Part shown: piece after piece, positions 22,714-34,395 of the stretch | Layout: every line of letters starts with the position of its first letter | Position numbering within the stretch: the stretch's first letter is position 1 | NCBI GenBank assembly: GCA_008694505.1 | Contig: VZDJ01000063.1 | Location: 940,828 to 1,004,827 of the forward strand | Direction: 5' to 3' | Length of the DNA: 64,000 bases | From: Cyanoderma ruficeps | Taxonomy: Eukaryota > Chordata > Aves > Passeriformes > Timaliidae | The notes under the pieces: model-generated | Databases searched by the model: none | What the model was told of the DNA's origin: nothing | Seen by the model: the letters and a program-made list of their open reading frames with translations, nothing else | Made by a program: the position numbers and the translations under genes

Positions 22714-25700
22714 GGCGTTAATTGCTGCCCACGGGCAGGGTTCTCACAAGTGCCATAAAATATGCACTTACCTCATTCCTCATCATGATTGCAGGAGAAT
22801 GAGGTAACCAAACCCACCCACCAATAAATTAATTCATCATCATTATCCAACCCGAGCTTCTCCCCTTTTTTTATTATCATTAAATTAAACTTCTTCGCGT
22901 CCCTGCTCCTGTGTTAATGCATTTATGGCACTTTAAATAACGATCCCTTTGGTCTGAACTCCATCCTGAATTCCAAATATCCCCCTGCAGGACTCTGGCT
23001 TGGAAGGAGATGTCTGCAGCCTCTTCCCAGCTCCCCCAGGAAAAGGGATGTGCACCAGCACCAAGCTCCTGGAAACTTCCACATTGGAAGTGCCCCAGGT
23101 GTGTTTTACCCACAACTTTTCCAAGCTCAGGCAAGTAGGCTGAGCTCAGGAATAGCTGAGCCATTCCCACAGCCTCTGGAAAATCCAGCTTTTCATTGAT
23201 TTTTACATCTCTGAGGATGCTGAAAAACCTCAGAACTCTGTGTTTCCAGTGATTTTGACAACGAGACTCTGATACTGCTCAGGGCTTGCAAAATATAGAT
23301 TAAAAAGGACCCTGATCTCAACATTAAGACATTATTTTCTGATAAAAAGTTGAAGGTTCCTTTGGCTTTCCTTCATCCTGTTCCTATAAATCCCTGCCCA
23401 AATTTCTCAGGAGGGCAGAACTCGAATCCCTTCGATCGTACCCATGCAGCAATAAATAAAATAATAACGAATAGGTGGCTCAGATAAAGGCTTTCCATCT
23501 CAGGGGCAGAGGAAAGTATTAGCTAATTAATCACCAAGTTGGCATTAACTTATCTTTTGGCACCTCCAAGAAAATGTAAATCTGAAACGAGCTGAGGGTG
23601 GTGGTGTGTGGAAACAAAGGAATAAGAAGCCAACAATAGTTTTGGAAATGGATGACAAAATCCAAATGTTCTGCCTGACTGCTGCTAAATTAAGCTCCAT
23701 GTTATCAGTGCAAAGATTAGGAAAAGAGAGATTTTCCTCTGAACCTTAAGTCACACTTTGGAGCTGCACAGGACACGACAGCAGGAGTGGAGACAAGAGG
23801 ATTCACTCACCCTGAAAACGAGTGGAAATGAGGAAGGATCTGCTCAGCTCTTGGTGTCCCCCAGACGCGGTTCTGTGGCGGGAAAGAAGAAAGGAGAGAG
23901 TTAATTTATTGTGCAGGAGATGGAGAAGTGATGCCCGCCCTCCCTCCCATGCCAGGCTCCAGCCAACTCACCTCTGTCTTCAGCCCTTTTTGCCCAAACT
24001 GCCCTTTCCCCCCCACCTTTGAGTGGGAAAGGCTCCAGTGAGATCCTGCCTTGAGCCAAAGCCTGTTCTGGGAATTATTTCAGCGCTAAAACGATGAGGA
24101 AAATTTGTTTTCCCACCTTCCATCAGAGGCTCCCAGCTGCTGACCAAAGATGGAAGATCATCAGCTGGAATTGTGTTTTCTCCAATTGCTTTTTTTTTTT
24201 GGCTTTCTTTGAGCAAAAGTTCCCTTTTCAGGGAGAGGTCGGCTCCACAAACACAGCACAGCCCTGGATGTGTGCACCAATTAATGCTTTGTCCAATTCT
24301 GCTGGAATTCAATCCATCCCAGCTGCTTTTGCCCCCAGTCCAGAGGAGAAGCAGCGAGGGAAACGATCCCACACGTTCCTGCCTAAACTCCAATTAATAA
24401 ACATTCAGCTCAGCTCCATGTTTTGCAACCACCTGTGGGTGTTTTCTGGGATCAAAGGAGCTGCATTCCTTCCTGCCCAGGCACAGATCCCTGCCCTGCC
24501 TGCTAGAGGAGGCACTGGGATGGATGGGCACGTTGCTCCTCCAAAAAGCCACTTTATTCCCAAAAAACCTGGGAGTAATGGAAGGTAGAAAGGCTCCCTC
24601 AAAGTATTTTTGTCTTTGATTTGACATATCCCACCCAGCATTGGCCTCCAACAACCTCCCAGGCGTCATCCCAGTCTAGAAACCAGAAGGGATGAAGGCA
24701 CCTGGCACAGGGCAGCTCCAGGAAATCAGGATATTCCACAGATCCAGCTTCAATGGCCCCCAAAATCAACATATTCCTAATCAATGAGTCTGCTCAAGCC
24801 CAGCACAGAGCCCACAGAGCCTCTGCAATCCATCCAAATCAAAACTTATTCCTTCCTAATACTCCCTTCTGTTTTCTTTTTGCCCCCAAAATGATGTGAA
24901 ATCCAACAGTTCAGCGTGCTCTGACCAAAGGCACAAAAAGTCACCAGCACTCGGCTTTTTGGGCATTTTCTCCCCCAACTCGCCCAGCCACGAACAGTTC
25001 CAAATACGGCTGAGGGAGCTAAAAAGTTTTTGGAACCCTCCAGAAAAAGAAGATGCATCTTTAGGTGTTGCAGGATATTTTTTTTTCCCCCACGAAATTA
25101 ATTTCGAGAATGAAGTCAAGATTTTTTTTTTTTTTCTCTTTTTTTGGTGAACGTGGGGCTGGTTATTTGAGGAGTGGAAGCATTAGGATCCGCGGGGTTG
25201 TTCTGCAAGCCAAAACACGCTCCCTCTTCATTCATAACACGGAGCTGCTCGGCGTTAAACAGCCGATTATCGTGAATGAAGTGGGTGTAACTTCCTTGAA
25301 ATCCTCCAAAGGCCTGTCAAAGCACAGCTACCGCAGCTCTGCTGTTCTCCTTGAAGCACACACATCATCGCTTTAATTGTTCCCCCAGCCCCCAAATGTG
25401 CTCCGGTCAAAGCCAGAGGGTTTTGGGGTTTGTTTTTTTTTTGGGGGGGGGAGAGGAGGAGAAGGGGCAGGGTAGGGAATGGTGCCTCGGGATAAGAGAG
25501 GGAAAGTGGGGCTGCGTGGGGTTTTGATTTTCTTGTGGGGATCTAAATGAAGCTTCATCCCTGTAGAAGCGTGGCAGACAAAACCTTAGGAATCAAAGGC
25601 CCGGCCTGTTTTGCATGGATCATCAACAGCCTCTGGCTCTTCTCCTGAGAGGAGACGTTTAACCCTGAAGAGAAGAGAGGACTCTGCTTAAAGCGCTGGC

Positions 25701-26402
25701 CAAGGACTTGGAAAATTCAAATTTGACTCCAGGTCTGCCATTCTCCACCTCCTTCCCAAGCTTTTTTTTTTTTTTTTTTCCCCAGCGTTGCCACTTTGCT
25801 GCTGTTTGCAAACCGGGACGGTCTTGGAGGCTGAAAAGCTGCATCCCATGGAGGAGCTGCTTCATGGCAGATCTTTCCAAGGGTGACCGTCGTCCCAGAG
25901 AAAGACCTGCAGCACCTCAGCCATTCCTCTCATCCCACCTCAGGATACCGACCTTGGCCAGCAAGGAACTGTGATCTCACCACTGACCCACCAAGTATTT
26001 CCCCCTCTTGCCTAAACACTTTTACAGCCTGGAAAGCCACAGAAAACCCACTGAAACAACCCCAAACCCACAAGGACTGACACACTTCACGAGGTTTAGT
26101 TTCAGGGAAACACTGAGGAAAGTGGCAGCAGGGAAAAGTATTAAAATTTTCATATTTCAGCTCAGATTCTCAGCTAAATCTCATTATCTCACCCACAACC
26201 AAAACATCAACAACAAATCCTGACGGTGCTTTCACCACGACAGCTTTTGCACATCCCTTAACAGCTCTAACACTAACAAAGGCTGGTGCTTGGGGGGGAA
26301 AAAAGAAAAACATAAATATTTGTCCAGCATTTTGGAAAACTCCAAACTTCTAATGCACCGCAACCAACTCTGAGAACAGCAGCGCTTCCCACCTGCCCCT
26401 GG
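22714..26402. other. Unique non-coding stretch
   Basis: No gene was recognised. AT-rich segments at 22790-22880 and 23430-23570 contain TTAATTAA/CTAATTAATC-type homeodomain-like words. T-runs of 10-17 bases lie at about 24190, 25118 and 25764. A G-rich run on the plus strand at about 25441-25480 includes GGGGCAGGGTAGGG. Open frames here are short and featureless. Confidence 0.45.
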
Positions 26403-26495
26403 TTTTTATCACAAAGGGGTGATGCCCATCATCCTTTTTTATCACAAATGCAGCGATGCCCATCACCCTTTATCACAAATTGAGTGATGCCCACC
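26403..26495. repeat. Three-copy ~33-bp tandem repeat
   Basis: Three imperfect head-to-tail copies share a TTTATCACAAA stretch, then a short variable spacer and GTGATGCCCATCA or CGATGCCCATCACCC. The third copy is truncated. No coding role is apparent. Confidence 0.88.
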
Positions 26496-27999
26496 TGGGA
26501 GCATCCACCTCTCACCGGACACTGGATCCCACTGAAAATTCCAGTGAAAAAAAACGGATCCTCCACCAACTCCATCTTATAAAAAAAATCCCCATCTCTG
26601 CCCCCATCAGCAAATGGAAATGACAAGTCCCGAGGGATTTCCCTGCTCCCATGGAAGCCAGAGGGAATTTTGACACTGGTTTCAAACGCAGCCGGAGCTG
26701 GCTGGCACACGGGCACATCTGACAGGTTGCATTTTCATTCTCCTGGCCACGATGGGCACGAGGGTTGGCTCCTGGTTGTCTCTAGCTGGCACTCAGTGCT
26801 GCCTGCAGCTGCATCTGGGGCTGCATTGCTGTGAAATGCATCACGGGCTCTGACTCACCCTGCAAAGGACACGTTTGTAAACTGACCCACCAGTGACAAA
26901 ATCCTCTCTTTCTTCACTTGGAGGAGGCGAGATGAGGCATAGGTTCCTCGTCTGATTCATTTCCTGGGGAAATTTTTACTCCCTGCATCTTTTTCTCAGT
27001 CCTTATTCAGCCAGCGAGTAGTGAAGTGATTAATACAAAATCCATGCTTGACACGGGGTAGAAGGATTCATTCAAATTCTTTTACAATCAGCGCTTAATT
27101 AATTGCTTAGAAAAACAACCCATTGCCAAAAATGTGGGGGGTTGGTTTTTCTTTTTCTTTCTTTCTTTCTTTTTCCCTCCCCCCCCCAGTTGAGAAAGCT
27201 TTTTTCAGTTGAGAAACCAATTACAGGCAACGACACACAGCAAAAGGCATGAAGGACAAAACCTGGCACCTTTTTTGATATTCAGCCCCTCGGAAGGAAG
27301 AAACAGGAACCTGGACAGAGCTCCAGGGCAGCTCCAGCTCTGCTGCTTCTTCACTTCCATCCAGCCCTGATCCTTTCCTCCCAGCCCTGCAGAAATCCTG
27401 CGAGGATCAGGCACGAACACAGTGAGCAGGAAAATTCAAACTGCCAGAAATAAAAGCTAGAGGCAAAGAGAGCCCTGTGGAAAGTGCTGTAAGTTTCTTG
27501 GCAATTTCTGTCTCCCTGATTATTCATACCAAGGCAGTACTAACCAAGTCCAGATCGGGCTGGGGCTGGGAACAATCCCTGGGGCTCGCAGGGCTCTGCA
27601 GGGCTTGGCACTCGGGATCAGCCTCGTTTCTCCATCCTGCCAGGCTGGGCAAGCTTAGCCTACAAAGATTCGGGAGAAAAACGAGCACGTCCTTTCCCTT
27701 CATTTCTTCTCCCTGCCTGTCTCCCTCTCTCCACGTTCTTCTCCTCTCGCCTTTTCCAGGGCGAGCACTGGATGATGGGATTTTTGACATCAGAGGAAAG
27801 CCATCCCTTCTCCACTCCCCCAGCTCCTGCCTGTTTCCTCCTCAGCCACTCTGCTGGGTTTGTTTTTCCGTGCTCCATCCCCGCTCACAGCCCGGGATCA
27901 GCTGATCCCAGCGTCTCCCTGAGCATCCCAAATCCTGCCCCGAGCACACCAGGCTGACCGGTCCACTCCTCACCCTCAAAAAGCCTTTTAAAGCTCGCC
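26496..27999. other. Unique non-coding stretch
   Basis: An AT-rich repeat-free block at about 27000-27120 carries GTGATTAATACA and GCTTAATTAATTGC homeodomain-like words. A TTTC-rich pyrimidine tract follows at about 27148-27175, with a C-run at 27179-27188. The rest is GC-moderate, with overlapping chance open frames on both strands. Confidence 0.45.
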
Positions 28000-28400
28000 C
28001 TGGCCGCTCCAGAGCTGGCAGGCACTATAGCACAGTCATTGTTTAGGCAAGGTAACAGTGACCTCTGTTTACTCGCACGGCCCGGCCGCCCTGCGGGCCA
28101 GAACCGCCTTGGAGAAAGTGAAAACACGGCTGGGAAAGCTCCGCTCGCCGCCGCAATGAGCCGAATGTTCGGGCAGTTCATGCCCTCTCTCCTGCAGCTT
28201 CTCCAGCCCTTTGATTTATTATCTGCAGCCAGACAGCCAATGACCCCATCCCGCTGCAGCCAGCCAAGGACAGATGAGAGACTTGTTCGGCTCAGCGCAT
28301 TTTCTGATCGCAATAAATACCCCGTTAATTATCATAAGCCGCCAGGCACCTGCCATAAGTTGTTTATTAAAGAACAGCGTTGACCAAATCGGGCTTTTTT
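28000..28400. promoter_or_regulatory. Candidate enhancer or conserved non-coding block
   Basis: This repeat-free interval borders a CpG island and has an unusual density of recognisable transcription-factor words. They are CATTGTT (SOX-like, 28037-28043), TGTTTAC (FOX-like, 28066-28072), TTATCT (GATA-like, 28219-28224), CCAAT (28237-28241), TTAATTATC (homeodomain-like, 28325-28333), CACCTG (E-box, 28347-28352) and TGTTTATTAA (28361-28370). Short words occur by chance, so the call rests on clustering and position. Conservation in other birds would decide it. Confidence 0.35.
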
Positions 28401-28439
28401 TTTTTCCCCTTGTTTTCACCACGCATTTCCTCCTCCAGC

Positions 28440-28650
28440 CAGGCCGGCGGATCCCAGCTGGGCTCGGGGGATGGCGAGCGGGGCTCGGCGGGGTCGGGAG
28501 TGGAGGGACCGCGGGGACCCGCGCTCTGAGTCACCGAGCGGCCGCCGCTGCCTCCGCGCTCCGGGGGGCGGAGGTCGGCATTTCCTGCCGGCCCTTGGCC
28601 TTGGAAATCACCGCGTCCTGTTGGAGCGGCGCTGCTGGGAGGTGAGGGAG
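28440..28650. promoter_or_regulatory. CpG island
   Basis: About 210 bp is strongly GC-rich and not CpG-depleted, for example GGACCGCGGGGACCCGCGC and GCGGCCGCCGCTGCC, in a window otherwise poor in CpG. Near its 3' end GGGAG/GTGAGG (donor at 28642) matches a 5' splice-site consensus on the plus strand. The block could therefore be a promoter with an untranslated first exon. No downstream coding exon was recognised. Confidence 0.6.
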
Positions 28651-28757
28651 CGGGAGCCCTAAACACCTGCTCGGGAGAAGGAGGGATGGCAGCGCTGGCC
28701 CCATAGCGCAGCAGCGCCCTGGGTCTGCCGGCTGCTCGCACAGTGCGGTCCCTGGTG

Positions 28758-28988
28758 ATTCGGTGTGCCCTGACACCTGCAGATTCCTGACAGCCTCACT
28801 GTCCTCGCTGCAACCACACACGGCCCATCCAGCAACCCACAGACCCGAATCTCCTCTTATATGGATGGCATGACCCCAGGTGAGCTCTCTGCCTTCCTTC
28901 AGGACAGCCCCAGAAATGAGAAGTCCTGAACACCTGCATGGCATCAGTTACACCTATCCTGGGATAAATCCAGCCCTGTGAAAGCCTT
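28758..28988 (+). repeat. Tandem duplication, copy 1
   Basis: This is the first copy of a direct repeat whose partner begins 297 bp later. Shared segments in order include GATTCCTGACAGCCTCACT, CCCATCCAGCAACCCACAGA, an ATCTCCTCTT stretch, CCCCAGGTGAGCTCTCTGCC, CATGGCATCAGTTA and GGGATAAATCCAGCCCTGTG. The copies differ by substitutions and several indels, so the duplication is not very recent. The family was not recognised. Confidence 0.88.
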
Positions 28989-29054
28989 GATTTCAGCTGT
29001 GGCTGGAAAGATTTCACTGTCCCAAAGAACTCACACATAAGTCAGTAATTCATA

Positions 29055-29310
29055 ATTCAGTGTGTCCTGACACCTTCAGATTCCCGACAACCTCACTGGA
29101 ACCCCACACTGCCCATCCAGCAACCCACAGACCCAAATCTCCTCTTCCATGGACAACACTGATATAACCCCAGGTGAGTTCTCTGCCTTCCTTTGAGACA
29201 CCCCCATAAAGGCAGCATGGCATCAGTTATGCCTATGGATTTGAAGGTGAAAACCAAAATGTTGGGTGGAGGTTCTGGGATAAATCCCACCCTGTGAAAG
29301 TCTTCACAGT
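29055..29310 (+). repeat. Tandem duplication, copy 2
   Basis: Second copy of the repeat starting at 28758, about 25 bp longer because of insertions between the CATGGCATCAGTTA and GGGATAAATCC segments. Both copies retain CCCCAGGTGAG, which looks like a 5' splice donor, in the same relative place. On the minus strand both copies also keep an open frame with a shared segment rich in basic and aromatic residues. Divergence pattern, not openness, would be needed to claim coding. Confidence 0.88.
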
Positions 29311-30623
29311 CGAACTCTACTTTCAACTGGAAACTTCTGAACTTGAGTTCAACTGAACTTCTAATGGATAATCAGGAAGGGAATGAAGCTTTTTTAGCCA
29401 TGTGAAGATCACCTTCCAGAGCGGACCCAAGTGGCCAAAATCAGTGTTTGAGTAGGAAACGGAATGGTGGAGAGGAAAAGAAGGATGCTGATGGTGCCCA
29501 GCAGAATTCCTGGTCATCCCCCAGGGCTGGTGACACAGGACCAACTTTATCTTACACCAAAAGCGTGTCCAGGAGGGAAAATGAGCTCAGCACACCTTGG
29601 CAGTTGTTCCTTCAGGCTCCACACAAAGCTGACAGATTTACTGCCCAGCTCACCTGGCACCTGCCCATGCTGTACAGCTTTAATCACTCCACTCACAGAA
29701 ACTGTTAAATATTACACCGTGACAAAGATTTTCACAGAGTGACATAACAGCCCCTACCACAACGGGGTTATAATCCCTTGCCAACAAGTGAGTGGGACTT
29801 TTCAACTTTTATTTTCAGTCCTGCACCTTTACACTGCTTTCACTTCATCCCTTCTAGCTGAATTCGCTTTAATTATTGCAAGGAAAATTGTCCCAGTGTC
29901 CAGGCAATGGAGACACAGAGATCCCCACTCCAGCCCAGGACTGCTAAAAGCATTTATGACACTGATACTGCCTGGGGAGTTTGTGGATGGTCAGACCTGA
30001 ATGGATTTTGACACATCCTAAAAATATCGTGGTTTTTGAGAGAGATCAGTTGGTTCCCATCAGACTTTCACATCTTGTCTGGGAGATGATGGCTCTTGGA
30101 ACATCTTTTGGAGCCTATCATTATCTAAGGGCATCAAAGACTTGTGCAAAAAAAAAAAAAAATTTCCACGAGAAATACAAACAGGTAGAACCACAAGGAG
30201 ATTAAACCTGAGTAGGGTCTGACCAAAACCAAGACACTCATTTTTATCAGCCAAAGGCAATTCCCCCCTGAAGGACAGTGGGTGGATTTCCATCACTCAA
30301 CATTTCAAAATCAAGGCTGGGTGTTTTTCACCCAGACAGGGAAGTCTTTTGGCCAGCAGTGCCCAGAAGGTCAGAGCAGCCTGTGCTGAGGGTCCTGCCT
30401 GGCCCCAGCACCTCCCCAGCGCTCACCTCCAGCAGCACTTGTTGTTCACAGCCAGCCTGTTTCCCCACGGATGACCAGACCTGACCCTGCTTAGATTACA
30501 AAAGTTAAAGGGTCCAGAAGTGAGGAAAACAGGAAATCCAAACAGTGAAAATCTCAGCAATAACGTTTCCTAACAAAGACCTTCAGATCTCTCTCCGGGC
30601 CAGCAGCTGTCTTGGTGACGTCC
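29311..30623. other. Unique non-coding stretch
   Basis: No repeat or gene was recognised. An A-run of 14 lies at about 30149-30162. Open frames reach 92 codons without a recognisable domain. Confidence 0.5.
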
Positions 30624-30649
30624 AGACCGGGCCATGTTCAGCCCGGTCT
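30624..30649. other. Perfect GC-rich inverted repeat (9-bp stem, 8-nt loop)
   Basis: AGACCGGGC (30624-30632) and GCCCGGTCT (30641-30649) are perfectly complementary around the loop CATGTTCA. TGACGTCC, close to a cAMP-response-element word, lies just upstream at about 30617-30624. An isolated hairpin of this strength could be cruciform-prone DNA, a palindromic protein site, or a chance event. No miRNA-length stem surrounds it. Confidence 0.7.
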
Positions 30650-31301
30650 TTCTGCCATTTATTTTTACCCTGTTTATTTTTCTATACTGTGACATTTTCC
30701 TCCTTTTTTAAGGCTTGGTCATAAATGAGGGCACTAATCCAGACCTAAGAAAACAGACACGAATGCACGTACCCCGTGTGCCTCCATGGCATGGAATTTT
30801 CCCTACAGAAAATCAAACCCGGGCACCACATAAATCCCCTTTTGGGGCCACAAAATTGGGATTGAATCCTGCAGGGATGTGAGATGAGATGATCCACGGC
30901 TTAATTTATTGCACCGCAACCTCTGGAGCTGCAAAGCAACTCCAAACATGATCTCGGTAAGGAATTACGAGTTTCATTTTGAAGAAAAATATCATGTTTG
31001 TTTGTTTTGGTGCTTCTGCATTTTCGACCTCACCCAAATCTCCTGACCAAATATTCTGTACAAGTTTGGCTGTGCCGCTGCTGTGGGCCAGATCTGTGGG
31101 TGGCATAAACTGACATGGCTGGGTCATCAGTGAGGAGCTTGTCCTGGTCCTTCCCTGAGCCCGTTATGGGAATTGAAGGAGCTTGGAGAGGCTTTTTTAA
31201 GGTCTGGTTGTTTCGCGTTCAAATTTTAAATTTCCTCCCGGGTGGTTTTGGGGGCGAAATTGGCCTTTTCCTCCCCGGCAGGGCAGGTTTTTGCCATTAC
31301 A

Positions 31302-31315
31302 CTGCCATCTAGTGC
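31302..31315 (-). promoter_or_regulatory. Strong CTCF-like motif
   Basis: On the minus strand the 14 bases read GCACTAGATGGCAG. This matches the vertebrate CTCF core CCASYAGRKGGCRS at 13 of 14 positions, the mismatch being the first base. The flanks (CATTACA upstream, TGCGAGC downstream on the plus strand) include a CpG. CTCF sites of this quality are often bound, but occupancy depends on cell type and methylation. Confidence 0.5.
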
Positions 31316-32294
31316 TGCGAGCTCGCAAGGGAAAAGTGCCCAGACCTGGAGGGGCCACCCCCGGCAAAGGGGGGCCCAGGAGTAAATGAAATCCAATTAA
31401 ATAAATAAAATCACCAAGTGCACAGCCAGTGGTGGCCCTCGGCCACGGGGAAATAACAAAACGCTTCCAGTAGAAGGAACTGCATGGCAGCTCATCCATT
31501 ATCCAGCTGTTTTCCATGGTGGAGGACACTCGGGATGTGCCAGTTTGAAACCAAGAAGTCTCAAAATCCAGGTGCTCAGCTGGTACCAGGGGTTACTGCT
31601 GCCACCTGGCAAGGGTTTTTTCATGAGGAGAACCCTCCTGCAAGGCCCTGAATGCCTCTGGCCGTGTCTTTTCCAGCTTTCCTGGATCTCCTCCTCAGCC
31701 CAACTCCCTCCTGCCTTCTGCTCAGTTGTATCACAACATCTGGGCCAAATTTATTCTCTTTGTAATTGATTTCAGTGGTTTCCACCATGGGCTTTTTGGA
31801 GTCGCTCTCCACAGCCATCACTGTGATCAGCATCCAAAAAAAGGATTTCCTAAGCCAGCACGTCACAGCGCTGACAGAAACCGTCCCCGCGCCGCAGGAC
31901 TGGGCAGCAGAGCTCAAACTCCACATCTGAGCGCTCACAAAGCGACCTTTACGAGTTAAAAAAACCCCAGCCCCGAGGTTTTTTACTCATGCAGAGGATA
32001 TTTGTCCTCGGCGGAATGTGTGTCAGAGGGCGTGAAAGCGAGAGTGTCTTGAGGTTACCGATTGTTCGGGCTCGTAGTGGATGAATCACATGAACACACC
32101 ACAGCAACATCCTGCAGCCTCGTCGGGAGCCTCTATTCCTGGCACCGCGTCCCTGCCCTGCCTCATGAGCAAATGTTGGGGGGTTTTGTGCTCTGCTACA
32201 GAAAACCCAAACCAAGGGAGCTGGACGCTCCTCCTGCAGGCACCAGCCAAAAACCCCGAGTGCCTCCTTGGGCCTGAGACTCCACCTGGGGGCN

Positions 32295-32313
32295 GGGATG
32301 GATGGATGGATGG
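32295..32313. repeat. Short ATGG microsatellite next to an N
   Basis: About four ATGG units follow a single ambiguous base at 32294. The base ambiguity probably reflects a repeat-length or allele problem in the assembly. Confidence 0.85.
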
Positions 32314-32654
32314 GTGGCTGCTGGGGACCTGAGCAGCTCCCCACGTGTGAGGAACAACATTTGTGTTTCCTTGGCCACAGCTGAGCTGTGCTGTAAGTTC
32401 CTTGGCAATTTCTGTCCGGGGGTATCTGGGATCTGGGACAAGGCTTGGGAGGCACCGGGTGCTGAGGAAACGAGCTCAGCAGTGTGGGGTCAGATTTATC
32501 TTTGCCTGTGTTCCTTCTGGACCACCACGAGGAAATCATTTCACCTTTCCTCCCTCCTTTTTGTCTCTCCAGACCCACAATCCACGGCTCTGCTGCTCTT
32601 TGAGCTGCAGCAGGAGCGCACTCAACCTCCCTTGCCAGCCTAAACAACCTAAAA

Positions 32655-32703
32655 TGAGCATCTTTATAAAGTCTTTTCCAGCCCAAACTGCTCCACAATC
32701 CCA
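32655..32703 (+). mobile_element. CR1 LINE 3'-tail scrap
   Basis: A short diverged match to the CR1 terminal segment: GAGCATCTTTATAAAGTC, then CCAGCCCAAACTGCTCCACA and ATCCC. It is similar to the end of the fragment at 15885-16122. Only about 50 bp survive, so the assignment is tentative. Confidence 0.5.
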
Positions 32704-34395
32704 CCTGCGGGAAGCCAAAGATGGCAAAGCAGATTTTTGGGATTGCAAGAAAAACCACCAAGGATCTGCATGAAAATCCAGCTGGGAAAAAAAAAAAATC
32801 CCAGTTTGGAATTTCAAGCACCCATTTCTAAGCCCTGAACAGCACAGGTGGGGTTTTAGGGGTTGCAGACATGAGCTCTGGCTGCTTGGGGGCGCAGATC
32901 CAGCTGCTCCTTGGGAAAGGTTTGCTGGAGGAATTCTTGGAATAGCCACCCTTAGGGCAGAGGCCCTTCCCGAGGTGATGGCAGGATTTTGGCCTCTGGT
33001 TTGGGGCTCTGGTTCCAAAACATCAACAAATGGAGCTCGTATTTCAACCGTAATCCCGTAAGATTCCAGGGAACCACGGTGGAAACATCCTGGGAAAAAT
33101 CAGGATAATGGTGCGACGACATTTTGGCAGGAAATATTACCAGGAAAAACCTTTGAGTCCTGTAAAACTCCATTCAAAACCTTCCAAACAAATGTTTTAT
33201 TAGAAATTAGAAATTAGTGATTTCTCATTAGAAATTACTTTTTACGTTTTATTTCTACATAGTATTGACTACAACTTTACTCTTCTTTTTTCATGTATTA
33301 AAGAAAAGTCCAATGTTAACACAGAACCCTTTTAATCCATCCCTAGTGAGTACATGTTGCCTTTTTGAAACAATATTTTGATAAAATGGAAAGTTCTGAT
33401 CCAATGTAATTTCTTAGGAAGAAGAGAGGAAAACCTTCCTTCAGAGAAAGTCTGGGCCTGTTTCCGAAAACAACTAAATTTGAAATATTTTGCAAGAATT
33501 ATCTTCTGTTTAACTCTAAACCCGACCAATTTCTCAAACACCACTAAATGATCACCATTACTGTTTTTCCATCTCCACTGGAAACACTTGCGGTGTTTCA
33601 AGCACTGCCTGCAGTAGGAATTTCCAGGATGTTCCCACTAATAGGAAGGAGATTTTTAAAACAATCCAGGGGATTAGCCACACATCTTCCATTAAAACTA
33701 AAGCACCCTTGACTGCTTTACAATCTCATGAGATTAATTTGAAGAAAGTCTATTTAAAATGGATGTAAAAGTGGGCCAATATTAAAATGTGGGAGCTGAA
33801 TCCCTTTTCAGTGCAGCGGGATCAGACGGGAATTTCCACACGTGCACAGCACCCAAAAGGTGCTGCTCTGGATTCTGAACAGAATTAAAACGATTAAATT
33901 TTAATTGAAATCATTTCATTTCATGTCAAAACAAACACCGAAACCAAAAGCAACTAAAGCAAAAAACTGGTTTAAAGCCAAGCAAGCAAAGGAGGACGTC
34001 AGCAAGGGAAAGCAGAGACGCTCTGTGAGGTCATGTTTACGATTTTGGCTTCGAACCTTTGGATCGTTTGATCCCATTTTTCTGCTCTCAAATCCCAGAC
34101 TTTAACCTGCCTCTGACACAACCCCAAAATCCACCACCACCCCAAAATCCGACGCCACCACAGATTTCCCAACACCCCCCTTGCTGCAGGCCCAGCCAGG
34201 CTGAGCATTCCTTGCTCCGAAGCGAGGGGGGGAAAAAAAAATCCTGTCAAATTCAAAAAATATCTCCAGTGCTGCCTCCTCCTCATTTCCTGACTGCAAG
34301 CAGAGCGGAAATAGCTACATTTCCTGAGCAGGGCTGTTCTCCAGGGCACGGCAGCCTGGCTGGCTGGCTGTCTGCAGCAGCAGGGGCTGCGGGCT

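Larger units (their letters stand above)
31316..34395. other. Mostly unique non-coding stretch
   Basis: It contains a short ATGG microsatellite with an N at 32294, a CR1 scrap at 32655, and an AT-rich interval at 33180-34000 that includes a repeated TTAGAAATTA word near 33200-33235. The 290-codon minus-strand open frame at 31949-32821 spans the N and the CR1 scrap and has no family signature, so it is not called as a gene. Confidence 0.45.

Noticed and set aside
31949..32821. 290-codon minus-strand open frame
   Set aside because: It crosses an ambiguous base and a CR1 scrap. It has no recognisable domain and overlaps open frames on the other strand.
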